Shown: positions 47,001 through 60,319, numbered from the stretch's first letter. The stretch is DNA of 64,000 nucleotides from Pomphorhynchus laevis (GCA_012934845.2 WNNJ02001091.1:41232-105231), one strand, 5' to 3'. Notes: generated by a model not told the origin, from the sequence alone. Numbers and translations: made by a program.

Positions 47001-49505
47001 TTTTGAAACGAGAATTATACAATGAATAAGTCATTGTATTTTAATGAGGCGTTTTTTGTATTTTAAAATGTCATTTTATTTTAATGTTAATGAAATTATA
47101 TTTTTTTATTTATTAAATTATAGATAATTATTTCTTACATAATTAGTCTTAAATTTCTTCATTTTGAAACGAGAATTATACAATGGATAAGCCACTGTTT
47201 TAAAATAAGTTTTAAGCATTAGCTTTTTATAATGAAAATTTACAATTTTACAATGTCATTTTATTTTAATGTTAATGAAATTATATTTTTTATGTATTAA
47301 ATTATAGATAATTATTTCTTACATAATTAGTCTTAAATTTCTTCATTTTGAAACGAGAATTATACAATGGATAAGCCACTGTTTTAAAATAAGTTTTAAG
47401 CATTAGCTTTTTATAATGAAAATTTACAATTTTACAATGTCATTTTATTTTAATGTTAATGAAATTATATTTTTTTATGTATTAAATTATAGATAATTAT
47501 TTCTTACATAATTAGTCTTAAATTTCTTCATTTTGAAACGAGAATTATACAATGGATAAGCCACTGTTTTAAAATAAGTTTTAAGCATTAGCTTTTTATA
47601 ATGAAAATTTACAATTTTACAATGTCATTTTATTTTAATGTTAATGAAATTATATTTTTTTATGTATTAAATTATAGATAATTATTTCTTACATAATTAG
47701 TCTTAAATTTCTTCATTTTGAAACGAGAATTATACAATGGATAAGCCACTGTTTTAAAATAAGTTTTAAGCATTAGCTTTTTATAATGAAAATTTACAAT
47801 TTTACAATGTCATTTTATTTTAATGTTAATGAAATTATATTTTTTTATGTATTAAATTATAGATAATTATTTCTTACATAATTAGTCTTAAATTTCTTCA
47901 TTTTGAAACGAGAATTATACAATGGATAAGCCACTGTTTTAAAATAAGTTTTAAGCATTAGCTTTTTATAATGAAAATTTACAATTTTACAATGTCATTT
48001 TATTTTAATGTTAATGAAATTATATTTTTTTATGTATTAAATTATAGATAATTATTTCTTACATAATTAGTCTTAAATTTCTTCATTTTGAAACGAGAAT
48101 TATACAATGGATAAGCCACTGTTTTAAAATAAGTTTTAAGCATTAGCTTTTTATAATGAAAATTTACAATTTTACAATGTCATTTTATTTTAATGTTAAT
48201 GAAATTATATTTTTTATGTATTAAATTATAGATAATTATTTCTTACATAATTAGTCTTAAATTTCTTCGTTTTGAAACGAGAATTATACAATGGATAAGC
48301 CACTGTTTTAAAATAAGTTTTAATCGTTAGCTTTTTATAATGAAAATTTACAATTTTACAATGTCATTTTATTTTAATGTTAATGAAATTATATTTTTTT
48401 ATTTATTAAATTATAGATAATTATTTCTTACATAATTAGTCTTAAATTTCTTCATTTTGAAACGAGAATTATACAATGGATAAGCCACTGTTTTAAAATA
48501 AGTTTTAATCGTTAGCTTTTTGTAATGAAAATTTACAATTTTACAATGTCATTTTATTTTAATGTTAATGAAATTATATTTTTTTGTGTATTAAATTATA
48601 GATAATTATTTCTTATATAATTAGTCTTAAATTTCTTCGTTTTGAAACGAGAATTATACAATGGATAAGCCACTGTTTTAAAATAAGTTTTAAGCATTAG
48701 CTTTTTATAATGAAAATTTACAATTTTACAATGTCATTTTATTTTAATGTTAATGAAATTATATTTTTTTGTGTATTAAATTATAGATAATTATTTCTTA
48801 TATAATTAGTCTTAAATTTCTTCATTTTGAAACGAGAATTATACAATGGATAAGCCACTGTTTTAAAATAAGTTTTAATCGTTAGCTTTTTGTAATGAAA
48901 ATTTACAATTTTACAATGTCATTTTATTTTAATGTTAATGAAATTATATTTTTTTGTGTATTAAATTATAGATAATTATTTCTTATATAATTAGTCTTAA
49001 ATTTCTTCGTTTTGAAACGAGAATTATACAATGGATAAGCCACTGTTTTAAAATAAGTTTTAAGCATTAGCTTTTTATAATGAAAATTTACAATTTTACA
49101 ATGTCATTTTATTTTAATGTTAATGAAATTATATTTTTTTGTGTATTAAATTATAGATAATTATTTCTTACATAATTAGTCTTAAATTTCTTCGTTTTGA
49201 AACGAGAATTATACAATGGATAAGCCACTGTTTTAAAATAAGTTTTAATCGTTAGCTTTTTATAATGAAAATTTACAATTTTACAATGTCATTTTATTTT
49301 AATGTTAATGAAATTATATTTTTTTATGTATTAAATTATAGATAATTATTTCTTACATAATTAGTCTTAAATTTCTTCATTTTGAAACGAGAATTATACA
49401 ATGGATAAGCCACTGTTTTAAAATAAGTTTTAAGCATTAGCTTTTTATAATGAAAATTTACAATTTTACAATGTCATTTTATTTTAATGTTAATGAAATT
49501 GTAAT
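47000..49505. repeat. 185-bp AT-rich satellite array
   Basis: The anchor GAAACGAGAATTATACAATG recurs at 47005, 47166, 47350, 47535, 47720, 47905, 48090, 48274, 48459, 48644, 48829, 49014, 49199 and 49384, a period of 184-185 bp after the first. Copies differ by a few sites (CTTCAT/CTTCGT, AAGCATTAGC/AATCGTTAGC, TTATAA/TTGTAA). No coding capacity. Confidence 0.95.
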
Positions 49506-52265
49506 TTTATAGATTATTAGTTATTATATTCATTAGTTAGTCTTTACATTTTTTTATTTTAAAACAATTTAGGCATGTAAACTCTATTATAACTTTTATT
49601 TATATATAATTGATTTTATTAGATTTTTTATTACAAATTACATATTTTTATATTTTTTACTATATTTTTTCATATTACATATTTTATATGTTTCAGTTTT
49701 TATTATTATTGTTAATAAATAGTAAATTAAATAATAAATTTTTATTATATTATTATGATAACATTATGATAATTATTATCATATATATTATCTAATTATA
49801 TATTATATTTTATATTATATAATATATATTATATTATATTTTTTTCATGATTTTTCCTGTTTCAGTGTAAACAAACAGCTTTAGAATATTATTTAAATAA
49901 TATTATTTATTAATATAATTAATTATATTTATATATTAATTAATTTATTAATAATATATTTTTAATATATTAATATATTTAATAATATTATCTATGCATA
50001 AAAGTAATGAATGGAGGTTATAAGATGAAATAAATTCTTTAAGAAATAACAAATAAATAAAATTGTAGGCGATATAAATTAATTAAAAATGTTAAAAGCA
50101 AATCTTAATTTAAGATAAATCTTGATTTTAATTCAGAATATTTAATTTTTCTGTGAATTGTTTTATTTTACGAAAAAATAAAAATAAAACAGAAGAAATT
50201 GTAAAATATATGTATTTCATCAAAATACTAAAAAATTAATTAAAACTAATATATTTTAATTAATGTAGTGTAAATAATATACTTTGTGTCAAATTTTATC
50301 AGAGGTTTCCGCTGCTAAATTGATCGAGAAATAAGGTTCAAAATCGTACAACGTGAGTTACTTTTAATTATCTTTAATCTGTTTACTAAACAGTCTCTAT
50401 GGTATCATAGTTGTTTCTCTTAATGATCTTTTATTACTTCTATTAATCAGTTCATAAATATTGTGTGTTACAAATAGTCTAATTATTAAGATATTTACAT
50501 TTGGACATTTATTTATTGTACACTCAGTCAACATTTGACTTTGCTAGTAAACATACTGTATATCCCTTAGTCTTAATTTGTATATTAATCCATTTAATGA
50601 CCTGCATTCCATTGAGTTTCAAATGAAACTTAAATTGTGTTAAGTGTCAATAACATCATTAGATATACTGGACAATATTATACATACTATATGTTATATT
50701 ATATACAATATATAATAAATCATTGAATATATAATTTAATATTTCAAAATTGAAAAAATAAATATTATATTTAAATAATACACAAAAATATTGGTATTAT
50801 GCAAATATTTTCTTATCAACAGAAGCATAACCAATTTGAATTTATTTCTATTTGTCAGTTTTAATATTTTAATGTTAAAAACCTCATCGCATGATTAACC
50901 TCATTTTACAGGCTAAAAGTGAAAATCCTTTTTCAACCTAAAATTTAAATAATTATATGAAAGTATTTAAAGACAGATTTGTTCTGTTCTTGTCAACAAA
51001 GGAAATAAAATTAAAAATCACAATAAAAACAATTTTTATAAATATTTTAAATGCATTTTTCAATACGCTTAAACGCAAGCATTGATTGGAAACCAAATCG
51101 ATTGAAATACCACCTATCTAATCAGATAATGCAATTTTTACATTAATGGCATCCCTTTATCACTTTACCACCTAAGAGCATAGGCTATAAATGTGAATTT
51201 CCTTTATTAACTCATACAGTCAGTATATAGCATGACATTAGTGAACATTATCAAGTTGGATGTCAATAGCTCGAAAAGTATCACTAAGAATTTCCTTATT
51301 GCCTTGTCATGATTTAGGGGAACTAACAGGTAAATCTTCTAATTATATATTCATGTGATTTATATTTATGTAATAGTATATCGATTAATAATGATCGGTA
51401 AAAGTGCTTTTTTAATGCAGCAAGACTAATTTATGTTTTTGGGGCTTCATTATACATTTATATACAGCTCAATTGTGTTATACGATTTAGATGACTTCGT
51501 CGATATCAATCACGTCTAATGCTTTTGTTGCGGTACGCATCTTCACATAATCTATTTCATACTAAACGCTTCGAATTCTAGAAATGACGTAACTCAACAT
51601 TGCATATTTGAACACAATAGATCATAATATATTTGTTTTTACAAAATATTCTTTTGATTAGCTTTTCGATGTGAAAATTGTAATAATTTGATGGCAACAA
51701 TATCATTAATATAAATTTTCAAAACGAAACGAGTCATGTTTTAGTAATTGTTTATTTAGATAAAATTAAAGACAAAGTTCAGAACAAAGAAATTAAAATT
51801 ATTTTTAATATATCGGTAACTAATTGATGGCATCTTTAGGAATATTTTCTATTTTATCTTTAATAATTATCTTACAATAACTCAAGATAAAATTATCAAA
51901 TAATTATCAAACAAATAATTATCAAAAAGTGATTATAATAGCTTTTTTAAGTTAAGTTTTTTAACTCAACTTAAAAAACTCAAGTTTTTTCAATTTAAAA
52001 AAATAAAAAATAGTTTAGAGATAAAATAAATTTAATATTCCTGAAGATAACATCAATTAGTTGCCGAAATATTGGAAATAATTTTAATTTATATGTGCTG
52101 GTTTTGCATTTAAATATTTAAATGAATAATTTTGTACGAAATTAATTTTATTAATTTTAGCTTTTTTAAATCGGCATTTTATATAAAATTGTTAATATTT
52201 TATAAGTTTATTTAAAATATTATTTATTTTAAATATTTAAATATTTATTTAAAAAGCTCCGCTTT
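49505..52265. other. Long AT-rich stretch without a recognised gene
   Basis: Extremely AT-rich with short palindromes (for example 51941-51990, built on TTTTTTAAGTTGAG). No coding region, RNA gene or known repeat could be supported. Confidence 0.55.
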
Positions 52266-52509
52266 ATTTCGAATATGTTCAATATTTGCAACTACGCAAA
52301 ATCCAACGAATGCATAAAAATACAGCATATGTTAGAATCTTGCAAATTCACAAAATGGGCTATAAGAAAGGTATTGCGCACTGCCCGTTGGTCGCAGCGA
52401 AGAACAATTGCTGGTAATTCAAAAACACCCAATTATATATTAGAGCCACATACATCAGCAATTCTCTAACTAACAAATTGAAGAGATATCCTACAAATAT
52501 AATGCAGAT

Positions 52510-52900
52510 TTGAGCGTGCATCATAAACGTGGCGCTAACCTTTGTGGAATTCTTAAACGGAAACCTCTAAAAGAATGTAATAGTGTGGTATACGCTATCC
52601 CGTGCGCAAATTGTAATAAAATGTATATTGGCCAAACAAAGCAGGGATTAGGGAAAAGATTATATCAACACCAATACTCTTTGAAACTACACGACACGTC
52701 TTCCGCCATCTTCAACCATATCACAAATACAGACCATATAGTTTAATTTAACAGGACTATTACCTTACACAAGGAAAAAGATTTACATTGTATACTGGTA
52801 ATAGAGTCCTTATTCATCAATACAAACGACACGATGGAAATAAATAAATCCAATTGGAGTTTAAAACTCGCTCCACAAAATATTGCTAGAACTATAAAGA
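52510..52900 (+). pseudogene. GIY-YIG endonuclease of a Penelope-like element
   Basis: Reads RGANLCGILKRKP, VVYAIPCANCNKMYIGQTKQGLGKRLYQHQ (given here only to show the order), HDTSSAIFNH and TNTDH, then LHCILVIESLFINTNDT. The GIY-YIG signature is YAIPC...MYIGQT, the catalytic Arg is in GKRLYQH, and the catalytic Glu is in VIES. Cys-rich CANC and the H..T.DH segment fit the CCHH zinc motif of Penelope nucleases. One stop at 52744-52746, after TDHIV, and a frame change near 52470-52510 break it. In PLEs this domain nicks target DNA for insertion. Confidence 0.85.
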
Positions 52901-53033
52901 TTAAACTCAAGGTGGTGAAAAGACGATCACACTCATCTACGGGTTAGACCATCCCGGGTCCCGAGTCTTCGCTTTAATGTTATGATTTTGTTTGATTTAA
53001 TTTCTAACGCTTATTTGGTGTATAAATTTCAGA

Positions 53034-53061
53034 CTGAAAAGGGCTGCACGAATAGCCGAAA
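53034..53061 (+). other. Hammerhead-like motif 3' of the PLE nuclease
   Basis: CTGAAAA, then GGCTGCACGAATAGCC (4-bp stem GGCT/AGCC), then GAAA. This resembles CUGANGA-stem II-GAAA of hammerhead ribozymes, with the conserved G8 replaced by A. PLEs are known to carry hammerhead motifs near their ends. Probably inactive because of the G8 change. Confidence 0.4.
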
Positions 53062-53179
53062 TATTTAAAGAAAATTCAAGTTTTAATTCTCGGGGATGCT
53101 TTGCCAAAAACAATTTCTTTTGATATTTATTAAAGTGCAATGTCAATTGAAATTTTAAAAATCGCTTTAATAATAATTT

Positions 53180-55870
53180 ATTTAAAGTGGCAAATGCGTG
53201 CCAACTGCACGCTTACAAGTCCACTTATTAACAAAAACCGCAAAAGTCTTATAGATAAATTTCTTAACTTGTTTAAATGTGATCGGATTTGGCTTTTGAA
53301 ACATGGCATTGAGGTTGATTGGTTTATATGAATAGACAGATGATTCTACGAGAGAGGAGAAGCCACAAGGAAGGAGCGGAAGACAAAAGAGATAGAGTAG
53401 TTTGGGACATGTAAAAGAATGGAATTACGGGAACGCAAAGACAGTAATCAGGACGAGAATTTACGATAAAAGGAGGGTTGAAAAATGAAAGGGTATGAAA
53501 AGTTACAAGGCGGAAAGCAATGAGAAGAAGACGAATTTGAACATGAGAATAAATGGTGGGCAAATCGAGATTAGCAAGATGGTGAGATGTATGATCAAAA
53601 TGACGAAGACGGAGGAGAATTCGGACGGCTGCATTTACGATGCGTTGTAGTGGAAAAAGGGTGGATTCAGGTGAGTTGGAAAATAGACAACTCACCTAAG
53701 AGTGAATTGACAACTCACCTAAGACAGTAATCAAGTCTTGAAAAAAGGGAAAGACAAGAAGGGAAATCGATCAATCTACGGATTTGACGGAGGTTTGAAG
53801 AATCAATGTAGATGAGCTAACTTGATCTCTAACTAAAAGTTTAAGTGAAAGTCGGTTGTCGAAATGGAATCCAAGAAAACGAGATTGTCAACGATAGGAA
53901 GAAGTGTAGAATTTAATGATATGGAGGGTGGTTCTAAGCCGAGGCGTAGAGGAAGGATCTACATAATTTTGGATTTATTAGGATTCAGAGTAAGACGAAG
54001 TGAAGAAAGGTGATTGAAAATTGAGGCAAGAGTTGGAAGCAGAAACACTAAGATCATGAATATGATATGCAGGTGCGTGAGCATAGATGATAATGTCATC
54101 ATCATATTGCATAACATGGAAATTAAATGTATGAGAAATAGAAGACAAATCACCGAGAAGAAGAGATAAAAGCAATGGGCCTAATGCGGAGCCTTGTGGA
54201 ACACTGGACGGGACGGAAGAAGGATGGGAAAGAGAAGAACTAGAATATACGTGAAATGTACGGATTGATATATAGAGAGAGAAAATTTAAGCTACAGTGA
54301 GTAAATGAAGTCATAATCATGGCTAAGGCAATAGTGAAGAATCGAGTGATCAACGATGTCAAAAGCAGATGATTTATCAAGAAAAACTATGACACTACAT
54401 AATTTATGATCGCGCGATCTGAGTAAGTCGTAATAAGCTTTAAAACAGACAATTTCAGTCGAGTGATTATAGCGAAAAGTAGCTTAGAAGGGAGGAAATA
54501 AGTTAGAAGAAAATATATATGCATTAACTTGCTTGAGAACAAGACGCTGAAGGAGTTTAGATAGAGTTAGAGAAATAAGATAGGACGGTACGACTGAAGG
54601 TAGTGAGAAGTCGAGAGTTTGTTTTATGAGGAGAGGACGAACAGTATCGCATTTCCAGTTGGAAGAAAATGTGCGGCTACGGATAGACAACTTGAACAAT
54701 GTAGTTAGGAATGGTGAAATAGATGAGCAGATATTTTTAAGCCAGTGAGTTGGAATTGGGTCAGAAGGAGATGTTTTATTAGGTAATATCAGAATATTCG
54801 AAGAAATTTTATCTGACTAAACGGGAAGAAGGTGGAATAGCTCGAGGGAAGTATTCAAAGAGAAGAGATGATACAAGGGGCATAAGTGTAGAAGAGAAAG
54901 TAAATTAGATAGCTTAGATTGTAGATAAGATAAAAATTCACCAGGATTTATGTTACAACGGGTATATGATATTGAAAGAATTTTATTTAAGATTTTTTAA
55001 TTAGATTTAGAGTTGACAGATGACTCGAGCTGATTTCTCCAAAAGAGAGTACGCTTAGTACGCATAAGAATGAGATGGGAACGAAGAAGAGAAAGATGGG
55101 AAGAACGGAGATTTTGAGTAAGTGTGCTTGGAGAACGTTTAAGAAAACGATTAAACACACGAAAAGAGTGACGGATTCGACGCTTAGAAAGACAACAGTC
55201 GGAATCGAACCAGGGAGCACATGGCAAGCGCTGAAAACGTCGGGGACGAATAGGCAGAAGGTGATTGAGGATCGTCGTAAGTTCAGAATCAAACATAATG
55301 CAGAGATCATCGGGAGGAAGATAGTTAGGTGGAAGTGAAAAGAGTGAAGAATTGAGTAAGGCAGAACAGAAAATATGGTTATCGAGAAGTTTCCAAGGTC
55401 GACTTGGAGTAGCTAATATTGGAGGTGGAGAAGAAGTATGGGGATATGGACGAGTAAGAGTAAGAGGACAAAGAAATGATCGGACAAACCAGGATCAGTA
55501 ATTGAGAAGGAGGTATAGTCATTAAAGCAGTTGGGAACGGCAATGATGTCGAGATCACCGCCAAGAATCTGAGTTGAGCTTGTTGAAAGTAATTTATAGT
55601 TAAAATCAGAAAGGAGATTAGTTAGAGTGTTAGTGTCATAGTCATCTGGTAGATGACTATGACCAAATGATTATTTGGTAATGCTCAGAATATTGATAGA
55701 TAATTGATCGAAGATATTAAGGAGCAGATCAGCTTTATAAAGAATGGAGCAAGTGTTGAAAAGACTAAGACGAAAAGTATGTTCAGGAGCGAGATTTACT
55801 AGCAAAGAAGAATGGGGAGGGAAGGAAATCCATCGGATTTTTGGCCTTGTGCGTAGGACTTGAAAATTTT
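53180..55870 (-). mobile_element. LINE family C, longest copy (CR1/L2-like)
   Basis: Minus-strand ORF2 remnant. The endonuclease C-terminus is at about 55850-55380 (a GDLDII..PNCF...SITDPGLSDHF pattern across frames). A linker follows, with LLPIRPRRFQRLPCAPWFDSDC and RSHLILMRTKRTLFWRNQL (55296-54997), then the RT from about 54780 (NKTSPSDPIP, VRPLLIK, FLDKSSAFDIVDHS, VPQGSALGPLLLSL, VMQYDDDIIIYAHAPA). The C-terminus (PLQRIVNAAVRILLRLRHFDHTSHH) is at 53640-53550, and the 3' hairpin at 53196-53212. The active-site box is YDDD in place of YADD. Multiple stops and frame changes. Confidence 0.8.
53196..53212 (-). other. 3'-terminal hairpin of a family C LINE
   Basis: GCGTGC/GCACGC with a 5-nt loop, as at 5462 and 41521. 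Confidence 0.55.
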
Positions 55871-57350
55871 CGTTGATTTTACGGATTGATAGAGATTACT
55901 CACCGTTTGTTTCACGTCAATGTTTCTCAATGCGAGCTTAATTGAGCTAGTTAATATCAGAAGGGGAGCGGTCAAGAATGATACGACAAGTAGATAAAGT
56001 GGTACAAGTTTAAATCGTTGATAGAGTACAAGGAATCATGTAATCTCTATTCAAGCACGTAAGCTAATTTGTAGGTAACACAATTTAAGCAGTGTATGCA
56101 ACATTTGAGTTATGTTGTCATGGAAATTTAAATATTGTATAATATATAGTTTAAATGTAAATAATTTATATACGGGAATGTTAAGAATTTAATCCAAACA
56201 GATGAAATAAATACGTAATAAATATAATTTATTTTCTAATAAACTATCGTCAATAGATAACTTTAGTTAAGTATTTCAATTTCTAAGGCTGTGTACAAAT
56301 GCTTTTTATGTTATGATTAATTTTAAACACAAATTTAATTTCCAAGTTTATTTCAACTTTAACAAATTAAGACGTTCGAATCAATCGTAATTGTTTATCC
56401 CCGATATTAAAAAATGCCAGTATCGAAATAAAATATCAGTGCTTTAAACATGTCACTATTAATAATGGTATTTTTAAAATCATTATTAAAGTGAATTATT
56501 AAAGTTCCCTTTTCACGAATGACAAATTAGAAATTATTATCCAATACCGATAAAATTATTTATTGTGAGCAGTCAAATATTATTATTTTGTCATTTATGC
56601 TTCACAAAATAAATATTATCAGATAGTGTTTACGTAATTAAAGAAATAAATAGTGATAATGAATTTATATAAAAATTTATAATTATAATTTGTCCTTTAT
56701 ATTAATTATTTGGGCTTATATATCTGTCAGGACCAATATGAATATAATCACAATTTTTAATAATTAAATAATTATTAAATATTTTTTTAATTATTATAAT
56801 GTACTGAATGCGTGGCGACGTGTCAGAAAATTTAATGTTTGTCTAATCAAATAAATTATGATCTATCAATTCAAAATATTACAATAATATTTCATATCGA
56901 GAAGTATTCGCTCTGGTAGTATAAAGTTGTTTCTTAAGAATTTCCAACTAGATTTTGTCTTCTCTTTTTATTAGAAGCGAACATCTTCAACTGTAAATAA
57001 TTCTCATTTTATAGACGGTATATTCTTAAATAAAAGGTCAGTACTGGAGCCAAATAGCTAAACCAAGTATAAAATCTATTCAAATTTAGTAACCAAATTA
57101 AACAATCACTGATCTTATAACCAATCGTCACAAAGTGTATTGCTTCAAGTAAATGAATTATCTTTATCTAAAATAAAATTTTGAGTATGTTTTAAGCTTT
57201 TTTCTAAAATGAACAATTTGACTATATCACCTATATATGCATCAATTTTCACAAAAGAAAAAAATGCAATCGAAAAACATTTTAACGTAACAATTTGTGT
57301 TGGTATGGATAACGAAACCTAGAAATTTCCCTATTTGCAATTAATTTTCA
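55870..57350. other. Upstream/intronic AT-rich sequence
   Basis: No exon, repeat or RNA gene recognised. Earlier exons of the NYN ribonuclease gene may lie here or upstream but could not be identified. Confidence 0.5.
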
Positions 57351-57351
57351 G

Positions 57352-59731
57352 TAAGTGCTCCGGATGGATCGTTGACCCTTAGATTGATTGGTGATTCCGA
57401 TAAATGTGATAAAGTTAAGGTATTCTCAAATGTTTGACTTTCATCATTTATTGTTTCTTTTATCTGATGTAGAAGATACTTCAAGCCTTAACAAATCGAA
57501 CGTTTAGTTATTCACATCATGGGATAATTAAAGAGTTGGACCGATGGAGGTTAATGAAATCATTTGATGTGTATGTTTGTAATATTACGAGAAATGAAAC
57601 GTTTGAAATATATGCAGAAGATTCATCTGTTCTCCCGAAAGCTAAAGATCAAGCTTTACCTAATCTCATTGAATGTATAACATTGGATGATTCTCACAGC
57701 GATATAAATACTCACGTTGAACACAGTTTGAATGCAGATGATTCAATTTTGTTTCTTGGGTCTTTTCCTGGCCAGCCAGCAAAACGAAAAAAGCGCAAAT
57801 CCGTCCACGAGATACCGCGCACAGAAGTATGTAATAGTCTTGGATTGCCATATAATCAAAGCGAATATACTTCTATCGGTCGACATCCTGTTCCTATCGC
57901 CATCGACGGCAGTAACGTTGCTAGAGAGTAAGTTCTTCTTTTAAAATAAGTCAAAAAGTAATTCAGTACTTAAATTTATCGGCTTTAATTACTTATTTGA
58001 ATGCTAAGTAACAATGCTGCATTAAGAAAGGATTTTGCTTGTAAATTTTAAATCGTGGCGTATTTAAACCAACGTTTTTTATATTTTTTACATTCACCCA
58101 TAAATGGCTCAAGCGATAGAAAGCAAAAATAAGGGTGCTTTTTAAAGATTTTAAAATAGCGCAATTCAACAAAAAACACGATTAATTAAAATAAGCTAAA
58201 TTTTTAAATTCTTGGCGACATTTGTTTAATTTCTTAAAATTTAATAAAATAAGAAATTTTTAAAAATCGTATATATGATTTATTTGAATACCATTACATG
58301 CTTGATTTTTGATTTCTAATTCTTATAAAATAAATGATTTCTTATCGATAATTTATAGATAATTTTAATATCTAATTATAAAAATTATCGTTACCTAGTC
58401 AATTAATTTGATTTATTGAGATTTAAATATAATGTTTTTGATTTATTTGAATACCATTACATGCTTGATTTTTGATTTCTAATTCTTATAAAATAGATGA
58501 TTTATTATCGATAATTTATAGATAATTTTAATATCTAATTATAAAAATTATCGTTACGTAGTCAATTAGTTTGATTTATTGAGATTTAAATATAATGTTT
58601 TTGATTTATTTGAATACCATTACATGCTTGATTTTTGATTTCTAATTCTTATAAAATAGATGATTTATTATCGATAATTTATAGATAATTTTAATATCTA
58701 ATTATAAAAATTATCGTTACGTAGTCAATTAGTTTGATTTATTGAGATTTAAAAAATATTGTTTTTGATTTATTTGAATACCATTACATGCTTGATTTTT
58801 GATTTCTAATTCTTATAAAATAGATGATTTATTATCGATAATTTATAGATAATTTTAATATCTAATTATAAAAATTATCGTTACGTAGTCAATTAGTTTG
58901 ATTTATTGAGATTTAAAAAATATTGTTTTTGATTTATTTGAATACCATTACATGCTTGATTTTTGATTTCTAATTCTTATAAAATAGATGATTTATTATC
59001 GATAATTTATAGATAATTTTAATATCTAATTATAAAAATTATCGTTACGTAGTCAATTAGTTTGATTTATTGAGATTTAAAAAATAATGTTTTTGATTTA
59101 TTTGAATACCATTACATGCTTGATTTTTGATTTCTAATTCTTATAAAATAAATGATTTCTTATCGATAATTTATAGATAATTGTAATATCTAATTATAAA
59201 AATTATCGTTACCTAGTCAATTAATTTGATTTATTGAGATTTAAAAAATATTGTTTTTGATCTAATATAGTGATCATGCACATCAATCTTACAACAACTT
59301 AAATCTTAAGGTATTGGTAACAATAACTTGAGATAAAATTAACTTAAGATAAACTTAACTTGTTATTGTTACATTTATAATTAAAAGATATTTAATAAAA
59401 TGTATTTAATGTATTTATTGGTCAACAAATTTTGCTATTCCATTTTTTTCTTGTATTGGATTTGTAAATTTTATTTTCGATTTAGACACGGTAAATCGGA
59501 CAATAGCTTCTCTTGTCGTGGAATAAAAATCGCAGTTGATTTCTTTATAGCACTTGGACACTTTCCAGTTCGAGCCTTTGTGCCAAGGTATATTAAAGAA
59601 AAAAGTACTACTGGCGGAGTTACCGTAAAAAATCCCGAAATTCTCGATGAGTTGGTTAAACAATGTAGACTTACATTAACACCCAGTTCAGAAGAGCTAA
59701 ATGGAAAGCTTACCGTACCTTACGATGATAG
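57352..59731 (+). CDS. NYN-domain ribonuclease (N4BP1/KHNYN/ZC3H12-like), partial, 3 exons
   Basis: Exons 57352-57419, 57473-57927 and 59486-59731 have consensus splice sites (ag/ acceptors; GTATTC, GTAAGT and GTAAGC donors) and compatible phases. Exon 1 (APDGSLTLRLIGDSDKCDKVK) and the start of exon 2 could be part of a KH-like fold. Exon 2 has an acidic linker, a basic patch (AKRKKRKS, a possible nuclear signal), then PVPIAIDGSNVARE, the first strand of the NYN/PIN nuclease with its catalytic Asp. Exon 3 continues HGKSDNSFSCRGIKIAVDFF, GHFPVRAFVPRYIKEK, ILDELVKQ and VPYDDR, close to the SCRGI...VFVP...DDR pattern of Regnase and N4BP1. These enzymes cut RNA. The start and the last catalytic exons are not seen. 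A CCCH finger, which would favour ZC3H12, lies outside what is visible. Confidence 0.85.
58277..59258. repeat. 163-164-bp tandem repeat in the intron
   Basis: Six copies starting at 58277, 58440, 58603, 58767, 58931 and 59095 (GATTTATTTGAATACC). They fill about two thirds of the 1.56-kb intron between exons 2 and 3. The outer copies (1 and 6) share AAATGATTTCTTATCG and TTACCTAGTC; the inner ones share TAGATGATTTATTATCG and TTACGTAGTC. Confidence 0.95.
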
Positions 59732-59734
59732 GTA

Positions 59735-60315
59735 AGCAGTTTTGTGATAAACAGAGAGTTCGATTAGTGGCTTTATCTTTTATTCTGTACGGCTGTCGAC
59801 GCCACTTGATCCTCAGCACAGCTGCCAACGTCAGTACCGAAAATTGCTTGAAGCATACCAGTTCAACTTTGTAAATTATAAATTGTAATTTCAACTATGT
59901 AAATTGAAATTTCACTATTAAAAATATTTAGTTAAATACTTTAAATATAAATTAAAGTTAATGCGATTGTGTTTTACACAGTCGCATTTAATACGTTTTC
60001 TTAATCAGCTTAACCTTTACTGTCAATTTGATAAATTCCTTTACAAAACGCATAAATTTTTCAATTATCACGAAAGTAATTTTTTTGCGAAGTAAAAAAT
60101 TTCTTTGTCGTAAAGACAGATGAACAAATTTTACTGATAGCATTTCTGGATTAACAAATCCTGAAAATCCTGTTTTATGGTTACTAGAAAATTCTGATGG
60201 TTAGCGACCTTGGAAAGAATGAATACGCGAAATCGAATGTTTGTCATCGTCTGATATTACAAAAATCATCAATTAAGGATAATCACCTCCGTGTTATTTA
60301 ATTTTATTAAATTGA
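59735..60315. other. Intronic or intergenic sequence
   Basis: Follows the third exon's donor site. No continuation of the NYN domain was found here. A GC-richer patch at 59780-59840 is unassigned. Confidence 0.45.
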
Positions 60316-60319
60316 ACAG

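Larger units (their letters stand above)
52275..53075 (+). mobile_element. Penelope-like element 3' half (GIY-YIG endonuclease)
   Basis: A linker (CKFTKWAIRKVL, then PTNIM) is followed by a GIY-YIG nuclease and a hammerhead-like 3' motif at 53034. The RT part is missing, so the copy is 5'-truncated. The family differs from the RT-only pieces at 12.9 and 22.9 kb as far as can be judged, since those copies do not overlap this region. Confidence 0.8.

Noticed and set aside
49610-49795. 61-codon open frame rich in Ile, Tyr and Phe
   Set aside because: Compositional artefact of an AT-rich stretch.
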